Positions 51,297 to 60,075 of a DNA stretch of 64,000 bases are shown here, piece by piece (positions within the stretch are counted from its first letter, which is position 1; each line of letters starts with the position of its first letter). Position numbers and translations under genes: made by a program. This DNA comes from Humibacillus xanthopallidus (GTDB lineage Bacteria > Actinomycetota > Actinomycetes > Actinomycetales > Dermatophilaceae). The stretch spans positions 1 to 64,000 of the forward strand of contig NZ_VFPM01000006.1 in the NCBI RefSeq assembly GCF_006716675.1, in the 5' to 3' direction. The notes under the pieces are model-generated. The model had not been told where the DNA came from. It searched no databases and saw only the letters and a program-made list of their open reading frames with translations.

Positions 51297-53266
51297 CGAG
51301 TCCCTCGCACCGGCAGCGCGGGCTGTCACCGTCGCTCACACCGTGGGTCGCGGTGCTCACCGGTGTGCTCGCGTGCGTCGTCGCCGCCTGGTCGACCGGG
51401 GCGATGGACCCTCTCGTCTTCGTCGAGGACGCCGGACCCCTCGTGCGATGGTCGGTGCCGGTCGTGCGGGTCGGTCACGACGTGGCAGCGGCCGTGACCC
51501 TGGGCGCCCTCCTCTTCGCGGCGTCGCTCGTGCCCGACTCCGGGCCGCCCCGCCGGGGCGGCAGCGGCCCCGACGGCTCTGCGGCCACGGCGCCGGCCAT
51601 GCGGCTCGCGACGGTCGCCGGTGTCGGGTGGACGCTCACCGCGCTCGCCGGGGTGGTGCTGACCTTCGCCGATGCTGCCGGCCTGCCCCTGACGAGCCCG
51701 GCCCTCGGCGCCCAGCTGGCGAGCCTCGTCTGGCAGATCGACGCGACCCGCGTCGGTCTCATCAGCGCCGCCTGCGCCCTCGTCGTCACCAGCGGAGCGG
51801 CGCTCGCCCGGAGCCGGGCGGCCGCGGCATGGCTCGCGGCGATCGCTGTTGTGGGCATCGTCGTGCTCGGGCTGGCCAGTCACACCGGCACCTCCGATGA
51901 CCACGAGACCTCCGTCAACGCGATGGGCCTGCACCTCATCGGGGCCACGACGTGGGTCGGTGGGCTCATCGTCCTCGTCACGCTGCACCGCACCTTCGCG
52001 CGCCACCTCGCCGTCGTCGCGGGCCGCTACTCGACCCTCGCCCTGTGGTCCTATGTCGCCGTCGGCGCGTCGGGGGTCCTCGCCACGACGACCCGGCTCG
52101 GTGCATGGTCCGACCTCGGCACGCCCTACGGCCTGCTCATCGTCGCCAAGCTCGTCCTCTTCGTCGTGCTCGGCGCGGCCGGGTGGTGGCACCGCCGCTC
52201 GACCATCGCCGAGCTCGGCGCCGGGCCGCGGGGTCGTCCGTTCCTGCGGCTCGCCGTGGCCGAGGTGGCGCTCATGGGGATGGCCTTCGGCATCGCAACC
52301 GCCCTCGGTCGCAGCGCCCCACCGGTGCCCGAGGACTTCCCGGACCCGACCCCGACCCTGCTGACCACCGGCTTCCCCGCGCCGCCCGACCCCACCACCA
52401 CCGCGTGGTGGGAGGTGTGGCGCGCCGACTGGCTCGTGCTCGGTGCCGTGATCGTCGCCCTCGGCCTGTATGCGGGTGGCGTCGTTGCCGCTCGCCTGGC
52501 CTCCGCGCAGGCCCGCCGCGCGTCCCGTGAGGCACCCGAGTCGGCAGGTCCCAGCGCACGGTCGGCGGCTGCCGAGATCCGGTGGCCGCGGGGACGCTCG
52601 GCGGCCTGGGTGCTCGGCTGGCTGCTCCTCGCCTGGGCGACCGGGGGCCCGCTCGGGGTCTATGCGCGGGTGTCGATCTCGTGGCACCTCGCCCTGCTGC
52701 TCGTCCTCGTCTTCGTCGTGGCTCCGCTCATCGTGGCCGGCGCCCCCGTCACCCTGGCCGAGCGGGCGCTCGCCGCCCGCGACGACGGCACCCTCGGACC
52801 GCGCGAGCTCGTCGTCGCGGTGACGCGCTCCCGAGCCGCGGCGTGGGTGCTCCGACCCGTCGTGGCGACGGTGCTCCTGCTCGTGACGCTCGTGGTCCTC
52901 ACCGGCACCGGGATGCTCGAGCTCGCCCTCACCACCCACCCCGGCCACCTGACGATGCTCGGCGGATCGCTCCTCGCCGGGGTCATCTGGTCGGCTTCGA
53001 TCCTCGCGCCCACGGCTGCGGTGCCCCGCCAGGCGCTGGTCTGCCTCGGAGTCGTCGTCGCGGCAGCCTTCGCGGCGGCGCTGTGGCTCGCCCGCACGTC
53101 GGTGCTGCTCGCTGGAGACGTGTTCGCCCGGCTCGACCTGCCGTGGCTCACCGCGCTCGCCGCCGAGCAGGCCAGGGCCGGGGCCGTCACGCTCTTCGTC
53201 GTCGTGCCGGCCTGCGCTGTACTCGCCCTCGTCGTCAGCCTCCGGGCCCGCCGTCGCGTGCACTGA
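51293..53266 (+). CDS. CopD-CtaG fusion membrane protein (copper/cytochrome-oxidase assembly type)
   Basis: A 657-residue multi-spanning protein. The N-terminal half has the CopD plan: VRWSVPVVRVGHDVAAAVTL, LGLASHTG, NAMGLHLIGATTWVGGLIVL and YSTLALWSYVAVGASGVLA. The C-terminal half (from about 430) looks like CtaG: WATGGPLGVYARVSISWHL, APLIVAGAPVTLAERAL and LVVAVTRSRAAAWVLRPVVA. In the usual actinobacterial protein this half has His-rich HMVAHM-like motifs; here that position reads HLALLLVL. It would move copper or help build a haem-copper oxidase. The ATG overlaps the stop of the HTH-membrane gene by four bases. Confidence 0.88.
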   Translation: MTSPSHRQRGLSPSLTPWVAVLTGVLACVVAAWSTGAMDPLVFVEDAGPLVRWSVPVVRVGHDVAAAVTLGALLFAASLVPDSGPPRRGGSGPDGSAATAPAMRLATVAGVGWTLTALAGVVLTFADAAGLPLTSPALGAQLASLVWQIDATRVGLISAACALVVTSGAALARSRAAAAWLAAIAVVGIVVLGLASHTGTSDDHETSVNAMGLHLIGATTWVGGLIVLVTLHRTFARHLAVVAGRYSTLALWSYVAVGASGVLATTTRLGAWSDLGTPYGLLIVAKLVLFVVLGAAGWWHRRSTIAELGAGPRGRPFLRLAVAEVALMGMAFGIATALGRSAPPVPEDFPDPTPTLLTTGFPAPPDPTTTAWWEVWRADWLVLGAVIVALGLYAGGVVAARLASAQARRASREAPESAGPSARSAAAEIRWPRGRSAAWVLGWLLLAWATGGPLGVYARVSISWHLALLLVLVFVVAPLIVAGAPVTLAERALAARDDGTLGPRELVVAVTRSRAAAWVLRPVVATVLLLVTLVVLTGTGMLELALTTHPGHLTMLGGSLLAGVIWSASILAPTAAVPRQALVCLGVVVAAAFAAALWLARTSVLLAGDVFARLDLPWLTALAAEQARAGAVTLFVVVPACAVLALVVSLRARRRVH

Positions 53267-53516
53267 GCCGTCACTGACCCGGGCCTCAAACCCCGCCCGG
53301 CTCACCGACCCCCACGCCGCCCACGCTCACGCCACGTGGGGCAGCGGCCGGGCCGGACGGCATACCGGCGGGTCCTTGCGGGGCTCACGGGACGAAGGGC
53401 GCGTTACGCTGCCAACACGCTGTGTGGACGGGGTCAGCCGGGCCGCGCCACGCCGCGGCTGATGCGCGATGATGCCCGCGGGGGTGGGCCACGAGGCGTG
53501 GCGAGGGGACCTGCCG

Positions 53517-55268
53517 TTGACCATTCGATTCAACCCGCCGCCGGGGTGGCCGGCGCCGCCGGCGACCTGGCTGCCGAGCGACGACTGGCTGCCCGACCCC
53601 GCGTGGCCCGCGCCGCCCGACGGCTGGTCGTGGTGGACCGTCACCGCGCGCCCGGCAAACCCCGCCGGTCCGCAGGTGACCGTCCGCTCGGGGCGCCCGT
53701 CGTTCCCGGTCGCGACCCGCGCCGCGCAGTCGACGGTGTCGCTCGCCGCCCTCTTCCCGGAGCGCGCCCGCGAGGGCGCGTCCTACGGCACCGGCCAGAC
53801 GGGGTATGCCGCCGAGCGGGCCCCCGCGCCCGCAATGCGTACCAAGGCGGGCCGGGAGTACTACGTGCCGGCGTCGGCCCGCGCGGAGTCGATGCTCGAC
53901 GAGTCGGGGCCGCACCATCTCGCCACGGGGGCGCTCGACGAGGGAACGGTCGCGCACGCCGCAGCAGACGTCGCTGCGGCGAGCGACGAAGCGGCTGCAG
54001 CGCCTCCGGGCATCCGGCTGTCCCCGCTCCTGCGGCTCGTCCGCGACGGTTCCGGTGTGCGGGCGCAGTTCAAGGTCGGCGGACCGGCCGCGCTCGCGCT
54101 GTCGGAGGTGCTCGCGCCCGCGGTCGAGGCCGCCGTCGGCCGCTCCGACCCGGGGAGCGCCGGTACTGCTCGTGGCAGTGCCGGAGGGGGTGATGGCGCG
54201 CGCGCGGGGTCGGGCACGGGCACGGGTTCCGGCTCCGGAACGGGCGCCGGGCGGCGCGGCTTCTTCCGGTGGCGTGGCGCGCGCGGCGGGAGCGGTGGCT
54301 CGGCGGGCGGAGGGGGCCCGGTCAACACGCCGGTCGTGGGAGTCGAGATCGCGAGCCTGACCAAGCGCGCCCTCGACGCCCGCCGCGACCAGGACCTCGA
54401 TGCGGCGCTCGCTGTCGAGCGCGACCTGCTGTCGCTGCACCGGCGGTCGTTCCCCTCGATCCGTCGACCGGTCGTTCCTCCGCTGCCACCCCTCGATCCG
54501 GACGAGGAGGCCGCCGTCCGGCAGCGCTGCCTCGAGTCCGCGCTGGGCGGTGTCGAGCGGCCTTCGCGGGGAGAGCTCGCCGCGGCGAGGGCGTCGTCGG
54601 CGGAGCCGGCCGAGAAGCTCCTGCAGGCGAGTCGGGTGGCACGGGACCTGCACTCGCAGCGGCGTCAGGCGCTCGCCGATGCCGCCTGGTTGCTGCTCTC
54701 GGCCCACGACCCGGCAACGGTGGTCGCGGTCGTCGACGAGGCGCTTCGCCTCAGCCGTGCCGACCTCACCTGCCTCGACGCCGGCACCGACGCGACGACG
54801 AATCGTGCCTACGTGACGGTGCTGCTGCGCTTCGCGCCGATGGTCGTCGTCGCCGACGAGGTCGTGGAGGGCAGCAACGGGCGCCGGTCTCGCCGGCCGC
54901 GCACACCGCGCGAGCGCCAGCAGGTGTATGCCGCCGGGCTGGCCTCCGCAGTGCTCGCGGCCACCAAGCAGGTCGACAGTGTCGCGCCGGGTGCGGACGA
55001 CGTGAACGTCGTCGTGGTGCGCCCGACGCGCAACAACGCCGGTGTCGAGCCGATCTACGTCGGCACGTTCGACCGCGAGGACGTGGCGCTGCGTCACCCG
55101 GAGGCCGACCCGCTGCCGCTGCTCGTTGCCTCGGCTGCACCGGACGGCATACGGCTGCTCGGGCCGGACCGCGAGGTCACCGCGCTCGACCCGGCCCGCG
55201 ACGTCGACCGCTCGCTGCACGAGATCGTCGCGGCCTGCCGGTCTGCGCTGAACCCGGCGACGCGCTGA
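53517..55268 (+). CDS. Uncharacterised protein with N-terminal PPGWP motif
   Basis: About 583 residues. It most likely starts at TTG 53517, which has GAGGGG 8 bases upstream and gives MTIRFNPPPGWPAPP; the first ATG (53469) adds sequence outside the motif. The N-terminus has PPGWPAPP and PDPAWPAPPDGWSWW, a Trp/Pro motif shared by many actinobacterial membrane or secretion-associated proteins. The middle holds a Gly/Ser/Thr-rich stretch. The C-terminal half is helical with LHSQRRQALADAAWLLLSAH and VLLRFAPMVVVADEVVEG, then VNVVVVRPTRNNAG. No enzyme motif or membrane helix was found. Function unknown. Confidence 0.72.
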   Translation: MTIRFNPPPGWPAPPATWLPSDDWLPDPAWPAPPDGWSWWTVTARPANPAGPQVTVRSGRPSFPVATRAAQSTVSLAALFPERAREGASYGTGQTGYAAERAPAPAMRTKAGREYYVPASARAESMLDESGPHHLATGALDEGTVAHAAADVAAASDEAAAAPPGIRLSPLLRLVRDGSGVRAQFKVGGPAALALSEVLAPAVEAAVGRSDPGSAGTARGSAGGGDGARAGSGTGTGSGSGTGAGRRGFFRWRGARGGSGGSAGGGGPVNTPVVGVEIASLTKRALDARRDQDLDAALAVERDLLSLHRRSFPSIRRPVVPPLPPLDPDEEAAVRQRCLESALGGVERPSRGELAAARASSAEPAEKLLQASRVARDLHSQRRQALADAAWLLLSAHDPATVVAVVDEALRLSRADLTCLDAGTDATTNRAYVTVLLRFAPMVVVADEVVEGSNGRRSRRPRTPRERQQVYAAGLASAVLAATKQVDSVAPGADDVNVVVVRPTRNNAGVEPIYVGTFDREDVALRHPEADPLPLLVASAAPDGIRLLGPDREVTALDPARDVDRSLHEIVAACRSALNPATR

Positions 55269-55308
55269 CGCCCGGGCGCGGCTGGGACAGAGCTGGGTCA
55301 AGGGTGGT

Positions 55309-55803
55309 TCAGGGGCGGACGAGGCGGGTCAGGGCGAAGCGCGCGACCGGGGCGTAGCCGACGACGAGCGGAGGGGGCCCGATGATCGTGAGGTCGGTGC
55401 GGCATCCGCCGCCGTCGGGGGTGACCGAGTGCTCGAGGGTCAGCTCCGCGAGCACGGCCCGCACCCGCCAGGTCCACGTCATCGCCGCCTCGTCGACCGC
55501 CAGCACCTCGAAGGGCACGTGCACACCGACCGGCCCGATGACGACGCCACGCAGGCCGGGCGCGATGCGACGCGGCGCCGGGTCGGTGCCGGGAGTGGGT
55601 GGGGAGGGCTCAGCCTCGTCGAGCGCCTCCTGCTCGCCGTCCGTGTCGTCGTACGCGTCGGGGGAGACCCCCACGTCGTGCACCGGTCCGGTGTCGACCC
55701 GCTGGATCTGGGGCGACCACTGCGTCCAGGCGTCGAGGTCCGCGTAGCGCTCCCACGCCGTCGCGGGATCGGCGTCGCCGGTGACGTGGAGCGAGAGCTG
55801 CAC
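55309..55803 (-). CDS. SRPBCC (START-like) domain protein
   Basis: A 164-residue protein with LSLHVTGDADPATAWERYAD, LDAWTQWSPQIQRV, GVVIGPVGVHVPFEVLAVDE, MTWTWRV and LEHSVTPDGGGCRTDLT, the helix-grip polyketide-cyclase/START-like fold that binds hydrophobic ligands. A 35-residue acidic/Pro insert (DDTDGEQEALDEAEPSPP) is unusual. GTG 55803 is 3 bases after the cupin stop, so the two are co-translated. Confidence 0.88.
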   Translation of the reverse strand: MQLSLHVTGDADPATAWERYADLDAWTQWSPQIQRVDTGPVHDVGVSPDAYDDTDGEQEALDEAEPSPPTPGTDPAPRRIAPGLRGVVIGPVGVHVPFEVLAVDEAAMTWTWRVRAVLAELTLEHSVTPDGGGCRTDLTIIGPPPLVVGYAPVARFALTRLVRP

Positions 55804-55806
55804 TGC

Positions 55807-56208
55807 TCAGCCCTCCGCAGGCGCGGGGCCGTCGACGTTGACGGTCGGTGTGCCCGACCCGCAACGCACGATGACGGCGCGCGACGTCTCGTCACCGGGG
55901 TTGGACTCGCGGTGCACCGCTCCCGCCGGCACCCGGAGGAAGTCACCGGGCCCGGCCTCGACGACGTGCTCGCCGCCCGGTCCCGACTCGAGGCGCATCC
56001 GGCCCGAGACGATGTAGAGGGTCGTGTCGTGGTCGCCGTGGTGGTGCCAGCCGGTGACGGCCCCCGACTCCGTGTCGACCGTGCCCGACCACATCGCCTC
56101 GGTGTGCAGGGCGACCTGCCGGCTCATGCCCGGGGTCGGGTCGGCGGGGGTCAGCGCATCGGCGGCGACGCGGGTGCACGGCTGGGCCGGGTCAGGGCTC
56201 TCGGTCAT
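55807..56208 (-). CDS. Cupin-domain protein
   Basis: 133 residues from ATG 56208 (MTESPDPAQP); the frame opens further upstream without cupin sequence. Motif 1 is GWHHHGDHDTTLYIVSGRMRL (shortened here: GWHHHGDHDT) and motif 2 is DFLRVPAGAVHRESNPG, together giving the His/His/Glu-type metal site of small cupins. Possible isomerase, dioxygenase or sensor. Followed at once by the SRPBCC gene. Confidence 0.9.
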   Translation of the reverse strand: MTESPDPAQPCTRVAADALTPADPTPGMSRQVALHTEAMWSGTVDTESGAVTGWHHHGDHDTTLYIVSGRMRLESGPGGEHVVEAGPGDFLRVPAGAVHRESNPGDETSRAVIVRCGSGTPTVNVDGPAPAEG

Positions 56209-56407
56209 GACCCCATCCAACCCCCCGCGGCGGGTCCGTGGGCGGGCCGACACCACCGAGCCCAATCGAAAGAGCACTTCGTCGGCCGGGGAGTGCGCGC
56301 GGGAGTGCGCCGGCTGATGACGGACTGCTCTGTCGATCGAGGGTCAGGGGGGCGCCGTCCCCCTAGCCTTGGCAGACAGGTCCATCCCACGACTCCGGGG
56401 AGATGAG

Positions 56408-57781
56408 GTGGCGGACATGGCAGCGCAGCACCAGGGGCGGGTCGTCGTCGTGGGCGGCAGCCTGGCCGGGCTGCTCTCGGCACGCGCGCTGGCCCCTCAT
56501 GCCGAGTCGGTCGTCGTCCTCGAGCGCGACCAGCTGCCCGAGACCGCGACGCCGCGTGGGCGCGTGCCGCAGGGCCGCCACCTGCACCTGCTCCTGTCGG
56601 CGGGTCTCGACCTGCTGCGTGACTGGTTCCCCGGCATCGAGGAGGAGCTCGAGAGCCGCGGGGCCGTCCGTGTCGACGGCACGGGGGCGTGGGTCCACCA
56701 GGGTGGCGCCTACCGGGCCCGCGGCGACTGGGGTCGTCCGGGCCTCTCCCAGACTCGCCCGCTGCTGGAGCAGGTGGTGCGCTCGCGGGTCGCGGCCCTG
56801 CCCGGGGTCTCCATGGAGCAGGGCGTGACCGTGACGCAGGTGATGCGCTCCGCGCGCCACGTGACGGGGGTCGTCGCCGACGGTCGGGAGCGGCCCGCCG
56901 ACCTCGTCGTCGACTGCTCCGGTCGCAGCTCGCGCTTCGCCCACGACCTCGCGCAGGCGCACGTCCTCGAGCCCCCGGTGACTCGCGTCGGCATCGACAT
57001 CGGCTACACGTCCTTCACGATGCGCCGCACGCCCGGCGACTTCGAGGGCCACTTCCTCGTCTGCTTCGACAACCCCGGCTCCTTCCGTGCGGGCGCCGTG
57101 CTTCCCGTCGAGGGCGGCCGGTGGCAGGTGACCCTCGCGGGTGTCCACGGCGACGTGCCGCCCGCCACCGACGACGGCATCGCCGCCTTCGCGGCCAGCT
57201 TGCCGTCGCCTGCCGTCGGCCAGCTCATCGAGCGGTGCGAGCGGCTCTCCGAGACGGCGACCTACCGGTTCCCCTCGAGCCAGCGGCGACACTACGAGAA
57301 GGTGCGCGACCTCCTGCCCGGGCTCGTGACCCTCGGCGACGCGTCGAGCAGCTTCGACCCCATCTACGGGCAGGGGATGACGTCGTCCGCGTTGCAGGCA
57401 GCAGCCCTCGGAGACGTCGCCTCGCGGATCGGCGTCCTGTCGCCCGAGCTGCCGAAGCGCTTCCACCGCAAAGCTGCTCGCATCATCGACGTCCCTTGGC
57501 GCATCGCCGTCGGTGGCGACTTCGGCCACCCCGCGACGGTCGGTCCTCGCCCCCTCGGAACGGCAGAGCTCAACGGCTACCTCCAGCGGGTGGTGCGGGC
57601 CTCGCACGTGTCGGTCCCCGTCGCTCGCGCGTTCAACCGCGTCCTCCAGCTCGCCGACCCGCCGACCGCGCTCGTGCACCCCCGGCTGGTCGCGACAGTG
57701 CTGCGCGCGTCCAGGCACTCGCCGGTCGCGACCGGCGCCGAGGTGCGTCACCCCCGGATCGGCCCGCCGCAGCCTGCCTGA
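56408..57781 (+). CDS. FAD-dependent monooxygenase / geranylgeranyl-reductase-like flavoprotein
   Basis: 457 residues from GTG 56408 (GGGGAG 6 bases upstream). FAD-binding motif GRVVVVGGSLAGLLSARALA, VVVLERDQLPET, DLVVDCSGRSS (second FAD/NADPH segment) and LVTLGDASSSFDPIYGQGMT (GD motif), followed by SSALQAAALGD. The GD-x6-P form marks PHBH-type or geranylgeranyl-reductase-like flavoproteins. The FAD is not clearly covalent. Substrate unknown. It is divergent from the cupin gene and lies 164 bases before the GH31 gene. Confidence 0.9.
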   Translation: MADMAAQHQGRVVVVGGSLAGLLSARALAPHAESVVVLERDQLPETATPRGRVPQGRHLHLLLSAGLDLLRDWFPGIEEELESRGAVRVDGTGAWVHQGGAYRARGDWGRPGLSQTRPLLEQVVRSRVAALPGVSMEQGVTVTQVMRSARHVTGVVADGRERPADLVVDCSGRSSRFAHDLAQAHVLEPPVTRVGIDIGYTSFTMRRTPGDFEGHFLVCFDNPGSFRAGAVLPVEGGRWQVTLAGVHGDVPPATDDGIAAFAASLPSPAVGQLIERCERLSETATYRFPSSQRRHYEKVRDLLPGLVTLGDASSSFDPIYGQGMTSSALQAAALGDVASRIGVLSPELPKRFHRKAARIIDVPWRIAVGGDFGHPATVGPRPLGTAELNGYLQRVVRASHVSVPVARAFNRVLQLADPPTALVHPRLVATVLRASRHSPVATGAEVRHPRIGPPQPA

Positions 57782-57945
57782 CCCGACCAGCAGCCCTCTG
57801 CAGTCGGGCCGCGCGGCCAGCCGTCCGCACGCGTCCCGGATGGGCCGGAGCGCGTCGTGGGTACGACGGGTCGGAGGGGGCGCGCGAGCCCCGCCGGACG
57901 GCATACGTTGGTGGTCGCCGCCACCGACCCCGAGCGAGGACAGCG

Positions 57946-60075
57946 ATGCTGAGGACCGACCACTTCATCCGTTTCGAGCGCGTCTCGAGCGTGCGCGAGA
58001 CCCACCGCGGCATCGAGGCCGACGTGCACGGCGAGCGCTTCCGCGTCGAGGTGTGCCGCCCCGACGTCGTGCGCCTGCGGATGAGCCGCGGCGGCGCCTT
58101 CGACGACCAGCCGACGTATGCCGTGTGCGTCGACCCGCTCGCCGCTGACGTCGCGTGGTTGGCCGAGCCGGGCGAGCAGGTGTGGCGCGTCGTCACCGAT
58201 GAGCTGACGGTCTCGGTGTGGCTCGACCCCTTCCGCGTCGACGTGCACCGGGCCGACGGCTCAGCGGTGCTCGAGACGGCCGCTGACGAGGAGGGGCGCT
58301 ACTGGACCTATGCGACGCTCAACGACTCGTGGACGACGCGGCGGGTGTGCGGGCCGGACGACGCGTTCTTCGGGCTGGGTGAGAAGGGTGGTCGCCTCGA
58401 CCGTCGCGGCCGCGACTTCACGATGTGGAACACCGACGTGCTCAACGAGCATGCGACGGCGGAGTTCCGCGCCGGTCTCGAGCAGGCCGACCCCCGGTCC
58501 GACATGTCGAGCACGGAGTTCGACCCGTACTACGTCAACATCCCCTTCCTCTACCACCAGAGCAATCCCTCTGCGGCCATGGGCGGTTCGTTCGTCGACA
58601 ACGGCTACCGCGGCTACTACGAGCTGAGTCGCGAGGCCGACTTCGGCATCGCGTTCGCGGGCGGCCAGTGGACGGAGTACGTCTTCGCCGGCCCCGCCAT
58701 GCCCTCGGTGCTCGGGGCCTACACCTGGCTCACGGGGCGCGCCTCGATGCCGCCGCTCTGGGCGCTCGGCTACCACCAGTGCCGTTGGCAGGCCTACTCG
58801 CAGGACGACCTCGTGGCTCTCGGCGACCGGCTTCGCGCGGAGGGCTTCCCGTGCGACGCGCTGTGGCTCGACATCGACTACATGGACGGCTACCGCGTCT
58901 TTACGTGGGACGAGAAGCTCTTCCCTGACCCCTCAGCGATGCTGGTTCGCTTGCGGGACAAGGGGTTCAAGGTCGTCACCATCGTCGACCCCGGGGTCAA
59001 GCACGACCCCGGCTACGAGGTCTACGACGACGGACTCGCGCGCGACGTCTTCTGTCGCACCGAGGGCGGTGACACCTACATCGGCCAGGTCTGGCCGGGC
59101 AACACGGCCTTCCCCGACTTCGCGACTCCTGAGGCGCGGGAGTGGTGGGGAACGCTCAACGCTGCGCACGTGGAGTCGGGTCTTGCCGGCATCTGGAACG
59201 ACATGAACGAGCCTGCGACCGGTGAGATCCCCCCTGGGGCAATGCGATTCGACCACGGTCGAGAGTCGCACGAGCGCTACCACAACCAGTACGCGCTGCT
59301 CATGGCCATGGGGACGCACGAGGGCCTGAACCGGGCCCGCCCCGGTGAGCCGACCTTCATCCTCTCGCGGGCCGGCTTCGCGGGCATCCAGCGCTATGCC
59401 GCGAACTGGATGGGTGACAACCAGGCCCGGTGGGACCACCTGTGGCTCAGCGTGCCCATGGCCTGCGGCTTCGGCCTGTCGGGCCAGCCCTTCGTCGGGG
59501 CTGACATCGGCGGCTTCCAGGGCAACAGCAACCCCGAGCTCTTCGCCCGGTGGATGCAGGCCGGCACGCTGACCCCCTTCTGCCGCAACCACTCCGAGAC
59601 AGGGAACATCGACCAGTACCCGTGGTCGTTCGGGCCCGAGGTGCTCGACATCGCACGCGAGGCGGTGCGGCTGCGCTACCGGCTCATGCCCTACATCCAT
59701 GCCGCCTTCGAGCACGCGGTCGCCACGGGTGAGCCGGTGCAGCGGCCGCTCGTGCTCGACCACCAGGACGACCCCGCGGCCGTCGCCGCGGACGACGAGT
59801 ACCTCTTCGGCCGGGACCTGCTCGTCGCACCCGTTTACGAGCCCGGCGTCACGTCGCGCGATGTCTACCTGCCGCGGGGGCACTGGTACGACTGGCACTC
59901 CGGTGAGCTCCACGAGGGCGGCCAGACGATCACGGCGGCCGCCCCGCTCGACCGGATCCCGATCTTCGCGCGGGCGGGGGCACGAATCCCCCTGTGGCGC
60001 GAGGCTCCCGCCTCGACGGCCGACGCCGACCTGTCTGACGTCGAGTGGCGCGAGTTCGCAGAGGTGGAGAGCTGA
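57946..60075 (+). CDS. Glycoside hydrolase family 31 alpha-glucosidase-type enzyme
   Basis: A 709-residue enzyme without signal peptide. It has an N-terminal beta-sandwich (to about 240), then the (beta/alpha)8 catalytic barrel. The nucleophile D419 lies in GIWNDMNEPA, and the acid/base D491 in NWMGDNQARWD. GYHQCRWQAYS, DALWLDIDYMDGYRVFTWD and PFVGADIGGFQGN are family blocks. It cleaves or transfers alpha-glucosides. GAGGA lies before ATG 57946. Its stop overlaps the next ATG (TGATG), so translation of the cation transporter is coupled to it, an unusual pairing. Confidence 0.95.
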   Translation: MLRTDHFIRFERVSSVRETHRGIEADVHGERFRVEVCRPDVVRLRMSRGGAFDDQPTYAVCVDPLAADVAWLAEPGEQVWRVVTDELTVSVWLDPFRVDVHRADGSAVLETAADEEGRYWTYATLNDSWTTRRVCGPDDAFFGLGEKGGRLDRRGRDFTMWNTDVLNEHATAEFRAGLEQADPRSDMSSTEFDPYYVNIPFLYHQSNPSAAMGGSFVDNGYRGYYELSREADFGIAFAGGQWTEYVFAGPAMPSVLGAYTWLTGRASMPPLWALGYHQCRWQAYSQDDLVALGDRLRAEGFPCDALWLDIDYMDGYRVFTWDEKLFPDPSAMLVRLRDKGFKVVTIVDPGVKHDPGYEVYDDGLARDVFCRTEGGDTYIGQVWPGNTAFPDFATPEAREWWGTLNAAHVESGLAGIWNDMNEPATGEIPPGAMRFDHGRESHERYHNQYALLMAMGTHEGLNRARPGEPTFILSRAGFAGIQRYAANWMGDNQARWDHLWLSVPMACGFGLSGQPFVGADIGGFQGNSNPELFARWMQAGTLTPFCRNHSETGNIDQYPWSFGPEVLDIAREAVRLRYRLMPYIHAAFEHAVATGEPVQRPLVLDHQDDPAAVAADDEYLFGRDLLVAPVYEPGVTSRDVYLPRGHWYDWHSGELHEGGQTITAAAPLDRIPIFARAGARIPLWREAPASTADADLSDVEWREFAEVES

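Noticed and set aside
56689..57945. Extension of the GH31 frame far upstream
   Set aside because: The upstream part overlaps the flavoprotein gene and is Arg/Pro-rich; ATG 57946 has a ribosome site and matches the family start.
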